A program made the position numbers and the translations under genes. Shown here in pieces: positions 7,868 through 15,786 of a DNA stretch of 20,835 nt. The notes under the pieces were generated by a model. It made no database searches and was not told where the DNA came from. It saw only the letters and a program-made list of their open reading frames with translations. Origin of the DNA: JADJPL01 sp964607915 (GTDB lineage: Bacteria; Bacteroidota; Bacteroidia; Chitinophagales; Saprospiraceae). Where the stretch lies: contig CAZSMU010000061.1 in assembly GCA_964607915.1 (NCBI GenBank), forward strand, positions 1 to 20,835. The letters run 5' to 3'. The number at the start of each line of letters is the position of its first letter. Position 1 is the stretch's first letter.

Positions 7868-8800
7868 ATGGAAAGACTGGTGGTCGTATACAACCCGGTG
7901 GCCGGGCGAGGCCGGGCGAGGCAGATGTGGCCCGAAGTAGAAAAGGCTTTACAGGCTGTTGTGCCCGACCTCGAGGTAGTGAGTACAAAAGGCCGTGGCC
8001 ATGCAGAAGAGGCGGCCTTTCAAGCGGCCCTGGAGGGGAAGGCGCTGGTATCGGTAGGAGGCGACGGCACGGCACACGAAGTGGCGAACGGGATTCTGCG
8101 CGCCTCTCAGGGAAAGCCCGGCGTACCCATGGGGATTATCCCCCTGGGCAACGGCGATGATTTTGTGAAAATGCTGCCTCCGGTGACGCCGGTTGGAAGC
8201 CAGCCCTTCGACTGGCGGCAGGCGGTGGCCCATATTGCCGCCGGAAACGCTCAGTACTTTGACGCTTGCCGGGCCACGGATGTGGCCAGCGGTCAGTCGC
8301 GCTATTTCATCAATGGGCTGAACCTGGGGTTTAGCGCCCATGCAGGCTACAACTTCTCGACCCTGCCGTCCTACTTCACGGGACTGGGGGGCTATCTGGC
8401 GGCCGTGCTGAAAACGCTATGGAAATACCCGCTGTTGCACCTTTCGGTATCGCTCGATGGGCAGCCCCCGTTTTCGACGCTTACCAGTATGGCCGCATTC
8501 ATGAACGGCCGCTGTTTTGGCAGGGCCTTTTGGGTTTGCCCCCATGCCGACGCACAGGACGGCCGCCTGGAAATCATGGTGGTAAAAAAAGTGGGGCGGC
8601 TGAAAATACTGCAAAAATTACCCCTTATACTCAAGGCGGCGCACCTGAGGGACCCACTGCTCGACTGGTATCAGGCTCAGAACGTACACGTGGTATCCCC
8701 CGATGCGCTCATTGTGGAAATGGATGGAGAAATCCCGTTCCGGAGCGTCCGCGAGCTGGAGATATCCGTGCTTCCGGGGGTATTGCGTGTCTTTTGTTAA
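7868..8800 (+). CDS. Diacylglycerol kinase-family lipid kinase
   Basis: This 310-residue soluble or membrane-associated kinase of the DAGK catalytic family (DgkB/YegS-like) phosphorylates diacylglycerol or a related lipid with ATP. The opening strand VVVYNPVAGRGRAR gives the N-x-x-x-G nucleotide-binding loop. GGDGT is at residues 64-68. The next conserved loop reads LGNGDDF (93-99) where the family usually has GTGND, a small deviation. Length is standard. It follows the photolyase gene by 6 bases and is presumably cotranscribed with it, though no functional link is obvious. Its stop codon lies inside the left arm of the terminator hairpin. The lipid substrate (diacylglycerol, sphingosine or other) cannot be read from sequence. 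If it is diacylglycerol, the product phosphatidic acid feeds the CDP-diacylglycerol pool used by Pcs. Confidence 0.88.
   Translation: MERLVVVYNPVAGRGRARQMWPEVEKALQAVVPDLEVVSTKGRGHAEEAAFQAALEGKALVSVGGDGTAHEVANGILRASQGKPGVPMGIIPLGNGDDFVKMLPPVTPVGSQPFDWRQAVAHIAAGNAQYFDACRATDVASGQSRYFINGLNLGFSAHAGYNFSTLPSYFTGLGGYLAAVLKTLWKYPLLHLSVSLDGQPPFSTLTSMAAFMNGRCFGRAFWVCPHADAQDGRLEIMVVKKVGRLKILQKLPLILKAAHLRDPLLDWYQAQNVHVVSPDALIVEMDGEIPFRSVRELEISVLPGVLRVFC
7901..7920 (+). repeat. Perfect tandem duplication of a 10-mer inside the lipid kinase gene
   Basis: GCCGGGCGAG occurs twice in direct succession (7901-7910 and 7911-7920), encoding part of the AGRGRAR nucleotide-binding loop. The unit length is not a multiple of three, so loss or gain of one copy would shift the frame. 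Confidence 0.8.
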
Positions 8801-8855
8801 ACTCAGAAAGGGCAGGGATAAATCATCCCTGCCCTTTCTGAGTTTAACAAAAGAC
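8789..8855. terminator. Long perfect-hairpin bidirectional terminator
   Basis: Two 31-base arms (8789-8819 and 8825-8855) are perfectly complementary around a 5-base loop (AAATC). The GC-rich upper stem GGGCAGGGAT sits on an AT-richer base containing a T4 run on each strand. The left arm includes the last codons and the stop of the lipid kinase gene. The right arm ends 14 bases before the stop of the convergent protease gene. It should terminate transcription from both sides and is much longer than a typical intrinsic terminator. Confidence 0.85.
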
Positions 8856-8869
8856 GCACAGAAGGAGGC

Positions 8870-11407
8870 TTAATCCTTATCCAATCCTTCTTCGATGCGG
8901 CGGATACAGTCTTCGTAGTGTATTTTGGTCATTTTGTAGGTAGTGGCCCCTGCTTTCGCTTTCAGTTCGGTGTGGAGCTCCTTGAGAGTAGCCCGGGTGA
9001 TGGACGCGACATCCGTTTTCAAGATATCCATCGAAGGCGTGGCCGGGCCGCCGAAAGAGAACGCCGGAGCAGCTGCCGGACCGGAATCATCCGGGTTGAG
9101 GATGCCGATGAGCTTGTCTATGTACATGCGCTGCAAGTTGCGGCGGTGGACCGATACGGGGAGGTTGCTGCGCAACTCGGACCATATCCCCGCTTTGAGC
9201 TCGGCGTACATCTCATCCAGGCCGTAGGCGTTCGGGTAGGCCGATTTCGACTCGATCAGGCGCTGTAAGCGGCTGGAGCTGTGGAGGCTGTTGAGGGCCG
9301 ATTCCTGGATTTGCGCCAGGGAGGCGACGCCCATGTCCGATGCGATCAGGCTGAGGACTTTCTGGTCGTAGAGCCAGGCGGGCGTCTGGAACAGTTGCTT
9401 ATTGAGGAAAGCCATGGCCGACTGCTGCATAGCTTTGGGGGCGGGTTCGTACACTACGCCCTGTTGGTCGTGTGTTTTTGGGTTTTCATAGATGCCGCCC
9501 ACCCATTTAGTGACATGGCCGATATAGCGGCGGTACTGGGCGACAATATCGCCGTACATTTCCTGGACCATATCGTAGTCTTCTGCTTCCGCTTTGCTCC
9601 AGGTAACGAGGTTGGGCATGAGGCGCTGCAGGTTCTTGATGCCATATTCGGAGGCCAGCATGGAATTATCGCCCAGGTCTTCGCTTTGTGCACGCGGGTC
9701 AATGGCGCTGGACTCGGTCAGGAAGTGCAGGCGCTTGTTGCCGGCTGCCTTATCCAGGTACCACTTATTGAGGATTTTCTTGTCTTCCTCGGCACTTTGG
9801 GTGTTGTAGATAGGCTTGTAGGCCCACTCGATGGCCCACTTGTCGTAATCGCCGATGCGGGGGAAGAAGTCTGTCAGGCCGTCTTCAGGTTGGGCGACGT
9901 AGTTGAAGCGCGCGTAATCCATGATGGAAGACGTATGGCCATTTTCTTTGATAAACGCTTTATCGCGCAGTTTTTCTACCGGGGTAGCGTTGCTGGCGCC
10001 GAAGTTATGGCGCAGGCCGATGGTATGCCCTACCTCATGGGAAGACACGAAGCGGACCAGCTCGCCCATGAGGTCATCGCTGAGTTCCGTAGCGCGGGCC
10101 CGCGGGTCGGAGGCGGCAGTTTGCGTGGTGTACCAGCGCTTGAGCAGTTTCATGACGTTGTGGTACCAGCCGATATGGCTTTCGATGATTTCCCCGGAGC
10201 GCGGGTCGTTGACGTTGGGGCCGTACGCATTTTCGATATCCGATGCGAAGTAGCGGATGACGGAGTAGCGGGCGTCTTCCAAGCTCATGTTCGGGTCGTT
10301 CTCGGGCCAGTCTTTAGCGAGGATAGCATTTTTCCAGCCTGCCTGTTCAAAGGCAGTCTGCCAGTCTTCGACTCCTTTTTTCAGGTAGGGGCGCCATTTC
10401 AGGGGAGTGGCCGGGTCTATGTAGAAAACGATAGGTTTGGCGGGTTCGATGAGTTCACCGCGCTGTTGGCGGGCGGCATCCTCGGCATTTTTGGCTTCCA
10501 GGCGCCAGCGGACGGCTATGATTTCCTGTTCGGTGCGCTGGGAGTTGTCTTCATAGACGGTGGAGCGGGTGGCGAAGATACCTACCCGCGGGTCGAAGTA
10601 GCGTTTGCGCATAGGTTCTTTGGGGAGGAGCACCATGGAGGTATTCATTTCCAGGGTCACAACGCCCGAGGCGGTACCGGCTGGCAGGTCCACGGTCCTG
10701 TTGCCGCCCGGTACACCCGCCGGGGAGGGTGGGTTGACGCCGAAGGTTTTAACTGAGCGCACCTCTACGTTGATGGGGAATGCCTTTAGGGAGACCATGT
10801 AGGAGCGGTCTTTCTGTTGGGCGTTGAGGCGATACTGCTGTTTAGTAGAAGGAGGAAGGGAGAAAATCTGGTTGTCGCCGTTGAAGAAGTCGCCGACCTC
10901 GATTAGTACGGAGGTGTCCTTTTTGGTAAACTTGATATCGAAAGCGGCTGCGATGGGCTCGACGTTGGAGTTCCGCACGGCCTGGGCGATGGGCTGGTCT
11001 TCGCTGGCGGCTACGTTTATGTAGGACACGACCCGGATGAATACGTTGTTGGAGGGTCCTTTTTCAAAGCGGATGACTTGGCGATTAGCCTGTTCGCCCC
11101 CGTAGCCGGCACCGGTGGGCGCTTTGGAGATGCGAGTGATGGCCATGATTTCCCTTCCCAACAAGTCATTGGGTATTTCGAAGTAGTATTTGTCGCCGAC
11201 CTGGTGGGTCGTCAGCATACCCACCATAGAGACGGCCTTGTCGGTGATGATGTCTTTGAACGTCTTTGGAGGGGCAGGTTTTTTTGCCGTGGTATCCCCG
11301 GCGGCGGCAGGGGCGGGGGGCATACCGGGGGGTCTGCCGCCCGGTTGAGCGTTTGCGGAAAGCACAAGCGCAAAAAGAGCAATTAACAACGCGGAGGTGT
11401 TTTTCAT
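8870..11407 (-). CDS. Exported zinc-dependent metalloprotease (DUF5117/DUF5118, met-zincin)
   Basis: This 845-residue protein begins with a signal peptide (MKNTSALLIALFALVLSANA, residues 1-20) and a Pro/Ala-rich linker to about 45. The layout fits Bacteroidota proteins with DUF5118 and DUF5117 regions followed by a met-zincin catalytic domain (DUF4953). The zinc site HEVGHTIGLRH places ligands at His457, His461 and His467 with Glu458 as the catalytic base. The Met-turn SIMDY follows at Met496. An ATG at 11407 is chosen because it gives a clean signal peptide; an in-frame TTG 14 codons earlier would not. No type IX C-terminal sorting domain is seen; the chain ends in a charged EEGLDKD tail. 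It is probably periplasmic or exported by an unrecognised route. The substrate is unknown. The leader contains a good -7 motif. Confidence 0.92.
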   Translation of the reverse strand: MKNTSALLIALFALVLSANAQPGGRPPGMPPAPAAAGDTTAKKPAPPKTFKDIITDKAVSMVGMLTTHQVGDKYYFEIPNDLLGREIMAITRISKAPTGAGYGGEQANRQVIRFEKGPSNNVFIRVVSYINVAASEDQPIAQAVRNSNVEPIAAAFDIKFTKKDTSVLIEVGDFFNGDNQIFSLPPSTKQQYRLNAQQKDRSYMVSLKAFPINVEVRSVKTFGVNPPSPAGVPGGNRTVDLPAGTASGVVTLEMNTSMVLLPKEPMRKRYFDPRVGIFATRSTVYEDNSQRTEQEIIAVRWRLEAKNAEDAARQQRGELIEPAKPIVFYIDPATPLKWRPYLKKGVEDWQTAFEQAGWKNAILAKDWPENDPNMSLEDARYSVIRYFASDIENAYGPNVNDPRSGEIIESHIGWYHNVMKLLKRWYTTQTAASDPRARATELSDDLMGELVRFVSSHEVGHTIGLRHNFGASNATPVEKLRDKAFIKENGHTSSIMDYARFNYVAQPEDGLTDFFPRIGDYDKWAIEWAYKPIYNTQSAEEDKKILNKWYLDKAAGNKRLHFLTESSAIDPRAQSEDLGDNSMLASEYGIKNLQRLMPNLVTWSKAEAEDYDMVQEMYGDIVAQYRRYIGHVTKWVGGIYENPKTHDQQGVVYEPAPKAMQQSAMAFLNKQLFQTPAWLYDQKVLSLIASDMGVASLAQIQESALNSLHSSSRLQRLIESKSAYPNAYGLDEMYAELKAGIWSELRSNLPVSVHRRNLQRMYIDKLIGILNPDDSGPAAAPAFSFGGPATPSMDILKTDVASITRATLKELHTELKAKAGATTYKMTKIHYEDCIRRIEEGLDKD

Positions 11408-11446
11408 CGTATAAAAGGCTTTTGTGAACATTCTAAATGTAACCCT

Positions 11447-11454
11447 CAAAGGTA
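11447..11454 (-). promoter_or_regulatory. Candidate Bacteroidota -7 element for the metalloprotease gene
   Basis: On the minus strand this reads TACCTTTG, an exact TAnnTTTG match in a mixed-composition context, 39 bases before the chosen ATG. It supports separate transcription of the protease gene from the SprB-repeat gene upstream. No convincing -33 TTG element is present. Confidence 0.5.
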
Positions 11455-11505
11455 GTAATCCATTTGTCGCGGTGGGGCAGGAAGCGACGAAATACCATTT
11501 TCAGC

Positions 11506-14500
11506 CTATGGATTACCGGTTTGCAGGATTTTTAATTCTACCCTTTGGTTTTTCTGCCTCCCTTCCGGAGTCGTATTGGGCGCGATGGGATTTTGTTTTC
11601 CATAGCCTTTGAAAGAGACTCTGGACGCATCTATCCCCAGGCGGATGAGGTAATCGGCCACCGTTTTGGCTCGGGATTCGGAGAGTTTGATACAGAACTC
11701 ATCGGAGCAGAGGTTGCTGGTATGGCCACCGATTTCAATGCTTAGCCCCGGGACGGCCTTCATGAACGCGAACAGTTCCTGCACCATCGGTAAGCTTGCG
11801 TTGGTGAACACTACGCTATCCACCCCGAAGCGGATTTGTTCCAACTGAATAATCTGGCCCTGAGTCAATTTTCCGGGTATCAAATTCTGGATGAGCCGCT
11901 GCGGGATGAGTACGCTGTCACTCAGCGCGCAACCCTTTGCATCGGTCACCGTGAAGCGGGCCAACCCTTTGGGAAGTTGCCTGGCATCGGGTGTCTTTTC
12001 GCCGTTGGACCAGGCGTAGGTGAAACCTTCGCTACCGCCGCTGGCGCGCAGGGTCGCCTGCCCGTCTGCCTCAGGGCCTGCGCCGAACACACTGCCCACC
12101 TCGACCGCGATGGCCGGGGGCTCCGGGATATTGAATGTGGCGCTGGTCTCGTTGCCCAACGCGTCATTCACTTTGAGGGTATAGTCGCCGGGACCTAGAT
12201 TATCTACCTCCGCACCGGTTTTTCCGTTGCTCCAGGAGAGTTGGTAAGGCAGTTTACCTCCTTTGACGGTGGCCGTGAGGGCCGCGCTTTTTTGTCCGTG
12301 GCAGGAAATGCCGCTTTTAAGCGTCAGTTCAGCCGTCAGGGGCAGGATATTCTCCGGGATTTCGATGTTGGCGAGGGTCGAGCAGCCGTTGGCGTCGCGA
12401 ACCGTAACCTGCCTTTTGCCTGCTGCCAGTCGAGCGGCATCCGCTGCGCTTTCCCCGTTGTCCCAGGCGTATGTGTAGGGTGTGGTACCCCCCGAAGCCT
12501 GCACCCGGGCTTTGCCGTCGGCTTTTTCGGTATTGGCCAGGGCGAGCAGGGCCACATTGGCTTTCAAGGCAGGGGGGCTTTTGATTTCCAGTTCAGCGGA
12601 GGCGGTATTTCCGGCTACATCGCTGACCGTGACCGCGTAGATACCTGCTTTTAGTCCTCCAGGCTTGTCGCCTTTGAGATTAGTATCGTTCCAGCGGTAT
12701 TGAAAAGGAGCTTTTCCGCCCTGTATCTTCAGCGCCAGGGCTGCGTCGGGGCTTCCGAAGCACTTTAAGGGGGTGGCCAGCTCTATTTCGACAGAGATAG
12801 TGGGGATGAGCTCCTGGATTTCTATGGCGGCATTCGTTTGGCAGCCATTGGCATCGGTGACCGTCGCGCGGTGTGTCCCGCTGCTGAGTTGGGTAGCGCG
12901 AAGTCCCGTTTCCCCGTTGTCCCAGGCGAAAGAATATTCAGGGGTGCCCCCCGAAAAGTTGAGGATTGCCTTCCCGTCTTTTTGGTTGAGCGTAGCCGGA
13001 GATTCCGCCGTTATCGCTACCTTCAGTTCCTTAGGCTCGGGCAGGGAATATTCCTTAGACACTTCGGTACCGACGGCATCTTTTACGGTAAACGTATAGT
13101 TGCCGGCGCGCATCCCGCTGAGTATACCCCCTTTTGCCCCGATTTTGTCCCAGGAGTTGGCGTAGGGCGGTTTGCCGCCGCTGACGGAGACCACGAGCAC
13201 GCCGTCATTTTTTCCTGCGCAGGTGACGGGCTTGGAGGTAGAGATTTGAATGCTGAGCGGAAGGATGTTTTCGCTGACGGCGATACTGCCTTCGGCCTTA
13301 CAGCCATTGGCATCGGTTGCCTGAACCACTCGCTTTCCGGGGCCGAGCAGGAAGGCGTTTTCCCCTTCCTCTGCGTTGTCCCACTTGTAGCGATAGGGGG
13401 GCGTACCACCGGAGGCCTGTGCTTTTGCCCTGCCGTCTTTGTTGTTTGTAGAAGCAGGGGATAGGAGTTCGGCTTGAACCTGGAGCGCATCCGGTTCGGA
13501 GAGCGTAAACTCTCCGGACACCTGTTTTCCGCTTGCATCCTGTACCGTGACGTTGTATTTCCCGGCGGAGAGGTTGCCAATTTTGGCTCCGCTGAAGGCC
13601 GGATTGCTCCAGGTGTAGCGATAAGGAGGCTTTCCACCGTTTACTTCGGCGGCGAGTACTGCCGTATTGCCGCCTTTGCATTTGATGCCTTCGAGTAATC
13701 GGATGGCAGCGCTCATGGGCAGGATATTTTCGGTCATCTCTATGGAAGCCGAGGTTTTGCAGCCTTTTGCGTCCACGACATCTACGGTGGCTTTTCCGGC
13801 GGGGAGTTTTTTGGCCTGGAGGGTCGTTTCGCCACTGGACCATTTGAACTGGAAGGGCTCTGTACCACCCTGTGGGGTCGCGCTGGCGAAGCCGTCGGCC
13901 TGGCCGATGCCGGCGGGTTTGTCGAGCGAGATATTGGCCTGGAGTGGGGCAGGGGAGGCGATGGTGATGGCGCTGTCCAGCGTCAGCCCTTTGCTATCGG
14001 TGATGCTGAACGCGAGCCTTCCCGCCGGGAGGTTTTGGAGGGCAGTTCCCTTTAGGTTGGGGTTTTTCCAGGCAATTTGATAGGGTTTGACCCCGCCTTC
14101 GGGGGCGATTTCAATCGCCCCATCCTGCAGACCGAAGCAGGAGACCGGCTTCGAGGAAACGACGGAAAAAGTGATGGGAGGTGCCTGGCGGGCAACCTGC
14201 ACCTGAGCTACCGTTTTGCAGCCTTTTGCATCGCTGACCGTTACCGAGTGGTTTCCCGCCGGAAGGGCAGTGGCCTCCTGGCTTTTTTCTCCGTTATCCC
14301 AGGTAAAGGTGTAGGGCGGATTACCTCCTTCCACGCGCACTGCGGCGCGCCCGTCCTTTTTGTCAGGGGCCGATTCTTCTTTTTTGGCTTCGGCGCCGGC
14401 TTTTACCCGGGTATCCAGTATAGCAGCTTCCAGCACCTTTTGGGCTCCATCGGCATCGCTTACGGTAACGGAGTATTTCCCGGGACCCAGATTGGTTGCA

Positions 14501-15684
14501 GTTTGTCCGGTAGCGCCATGATTCCAGGCGTAGGAGAATGGAGGTTTCCCGCCATTGATCAGGACGTTCAGCACGGCTTCGTCTTTGGAGGAGTTGCAGT
14601 CCAGCGGTTTCTGGACGACGAGTTCTGTGCGCCAGGCGGTGGCTTTATCTATAAAGTAGAGTCCTTTATCTTCGCTGCCCACCCAAACGACCCCGTCGAG
14701 GTCTATGGCGATACAAGTCGGGAATTGGGTCGTATAGTATTCGGCGGGGCCAAAGAGCAGGGCTTCGCCGCTTGCGGGGTCGAAGCGGGCCATGCGCTCG
14801 GAGGCGATCCAGACTCTGCCTTCCGGGTCAACCGCCATCGCATTTGCGCTGCCTTCGGTCAGGTTCAGGGGTATTTCTACGGGGTCCCAGACTTCAGTTG
14901 CGCTCACTTTCCAGAGAAGGGCATCGCCCAGCACCCAGATATCAGAGCCGCTGCGTTGTATGGACTGGATGGTAAAATACTTCTGTTCCTGTTTCCACTT
15001 GCCGGGGGTGCCGTAAAAGACTCCGGCATCGGTACCGATCCAGGTTTTTCCGCTGGGTTCGATGAGCAGGGTATTGACCTTGGCGGCACCGCTTTTCGAC
15101 GAATTGTTTATTTTGCTGAGCAGGGTGAGTTTGGGTTTGGTGCGGAGTTCGTACGCTCCAGAGGCGCTGGTGCCGATCCAGAGAATGTCTTTTCGGGGAT
15201 CGTAAGCAGCTGCAGAGATGGTATTGTCTTCGCTGAGGATATTTCCGAGTACCTGGTCCAGTTCATTTGAGTTCCACTCCAGGCGGGCGTTTCCGGCGGG
15301 AAACTGATACAGGGCAGCCGTGCCGGCCGCGAGCGCCATGGGTTCCCCTGCCTCCGGGTTTTTTACCTTGAACAGGCCTTTTTCGGTGCTTACCCATTTG
15401 TTGTTTTCCTCATCTACGGCCACATGATATATCCGGCTGCTGATATCCACGGCCCGGGCGCGGGAAACGACGAGCTTGTCCTGCCCGCTCGACAGACTGG
15501 GGAGAAGCGATATGAAAATAAATACAAAATAATATTTTGAAAAATGTTTTTTTGAAAAAATTATATTCCTATAATTTTTTACAAAAAAATACAACTGAGG
15601 CCGAAGGCGTTTGTCAGGGGTAAAACGCGTTCGCTGGTCGGGGCGTAGGGGAAAAGATTTTGACAGGGCGTCTGCAAGGCTCAT
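11506..15684 (-). CDS. SprB-repeat/OmpA envelope protein with N-terminal propeller
   Basis: This very large exported protein has 1,392 residues from the only in-frame ATG. A hydrophobic signal segment (YYFVFIFISLLPSLSSG, about residues 51-67) is followed by about five blades of two-component-regulator-propeller type (about 85-350), with motifs such as WIGTDAGVF and WVGSEDKGLYF. Twelve SprB-like repeats of about 76 residues follow (about 360-1270), in six alternating pairs. The C-terminal OmpA-like peptidoglycan-binding domain (about 1275-1389) carries GHTSN, LSESRAKTVADYLIRLGI and NQRVELKIL. The OmpA domain implies anchoring to peptidoglycan. SprB repeats are otherwise known from adhesins such as the gliding protein SprB. 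The start is uncertain: from the ATG the signal segment lies some 50 residues in, while a TTG at 15594 would give a normal signal peptide of about 36 residues. The role in adhesion or the envelope is inferred. Confidence 0.88.
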   Translation of the reverse strand: MSLADALSKSFPLRPDQRTRFTPDKRLRPQLYFFVKNYRNIIFSKKHFSKYYFVFIFISLLPSLSSGQDKLVVSRARAVDISSRIYHVAVDEENNKWVSTEKGLFKVKNPEAGEPMALAAGTAALYQFPAGNARLEWNSNELDQVLGNILSEDNTISAAAYDPRKDILWIGTSASGAYELRTKPKLTLLSKINNSSKSGAAKVNTLLIEPSGKTWIGTDAGVFYGTPGKWKQEQKYFTIQSIQRSGSDIWVLGDALLWKVSATEVWDPVEIPLNLTEGSANAMAVDPEGRVWIASERMARFDPASGEALLFGPAEYYTTQFPTCIAIDLDGVVWVGSEDKGLYFIDKATAWRTELVVQKPLDCNSSKDEAVLNVLINGGKPPFSYAWNHGATGQTATNLGPGKYSVTVSDADGAQKVLEAAILDTRVKAGAEAKKEESAPDKKDGRAAVRVEGGNPPYTFTWDNGEKSQEATALPAGNHSVTVSDAKGCKTVAQVQVARQAPPITFSVVSSKPVSCFGLQDGAIEIAPEGGVKPYQIAWKNPNLKGTALQNLPAGRLAFSITDSKGLTLDSAITIASPAPLQANISLDKPAGIGQADGFASATPQGGTEPFQFKWSSGETTLQAKKLPAGKATVDVVDAKGCKTSASIEMTENILPMSAAIRLLEGIKCKGGNTAVLAAEVNGGKPPYRYTWSNPAFSGAKIGNLSAGKYNVTVQDASGKQVSGEFTLSEPDALQVQAELLSPASTNNKDGRAKAQASGGTPPYRYKWDNAEEGENAFLLGPGKRVVQATDANGCKAEGSIAVSENILPLSIQISTSKPVTCAGKNDGVLVVSVSGGKPPYANSWDKIGAKGGILSGMRAGNYTFTVKDAVGTEVSKEYSLPEPKELKVAITAESPATLNQKDGKAILNFSGGTPEYSFAWDNGETGLRATQLSSGTHRATVTDANGCQTNAAIEIQELIPTISVEIELATPLKCFGSPDAALALKIQGGKAPFQYRWNDTNLKGDKPGGLKAGIYAVTVSDVAGNTASAELEIKSPPALKANVALLALANTEKADGKARVQASGGTTPYTYAWDNGESAADAARLAAGKRQVTVRDANGCSTLANIEIPENILPLTAELTLKSGISCHGQKSAALTATVKGGKLPYQLSWSNGKTGAEVDNLGPGDYTLKVNDALGNETSATFNIPEPPAIAVEVGSVFGAGPEADGQATLRASGGSEGFTYAWSNGEKTPDARQLPKGLARFTVTDAKGCALSDSVLIPQRLIQNLIPGKLTQGQIIQLEQIRFGVDSVVFTNASLPMVQELFAFMKAVPGLSIEIGGHTSNLCSDEFCIKLSESRAKTVADYLIRLGIDASRVSFKGYGKQNPIAPNTTPEGRQKNQRVELKILQTGNP
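11880..14610 (-). repeat. Twelve SprB-like repeats as six A/B pairs (protein-level)
   Basis: At the protein level twelve units of about 76 residues follow one another. Type A units carry a cysteine near their start (for example PVSCFG, GIKCKG, PVTCAG) and a GGKPPY-like turn. Type B units carry GGTPPYxYxWDNGE and a cysteine near their end (DANGC or DAKGC). Most then close with ENILP or a similar linker. A and B alternate strictly, giving a super-repeat of about 152 residues. DNA copies have diverged at many positions, so this is not a recent amplification. Boundaries are approximate. Confidence 0.85.
15520..15598. other. AT-rich island over the SprB-protein signal-peptide codons
   Basis: About 75 bases are almost entirely A and T, with long A and T runs, in a region that is otherwise GC-rich. 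In the minus frame they encode the Lys/Phe/Ile-rich start of the signal peptide. Low mRNA structure at a translation start is a common reason for such composition. The island may therefore mark the true start (TTG at 15594) or hold a promoter. Confidence 0.6.
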
Positions 15685-15786
15685 AGTATTAAGACGTTGG
15701 TTATCTATGGGACCTGCGGCGAGGGGCTGCAAAGGATTTTTCCCTGGCTGGCCTCTCGCCGCGAGTCACAATCATCTAAACGCTAA

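Noticed and set aside
9281..10756. A 491-codon open frame on the plus strand opposite the metalloprotease gene
   Set aside because: It is antisense to a gene with a signal peptide, zinc motif and Met-turn. Its translation has low-complexity Val/Gly/Asp/Phe bias typical of the reverse strand of a GC-rich gene and no recognisable motif.
14077..15270. A 397-codon open frame on the plus strand opposite the SprB-repeat gene
   Set aside because: The minus frame has clear repeat and propeller motifs. The plus frame is a codon-bias shadow with irregular composition.
15715..15770. A GCGGCGAG / CTCGCCGC inverted pair between the VPS10-like stop and the SprB-protein start
   Set aside because: The stem is only 8 bp with a loop of about 30 bases and no U-tract, so I do not call it a terminator.
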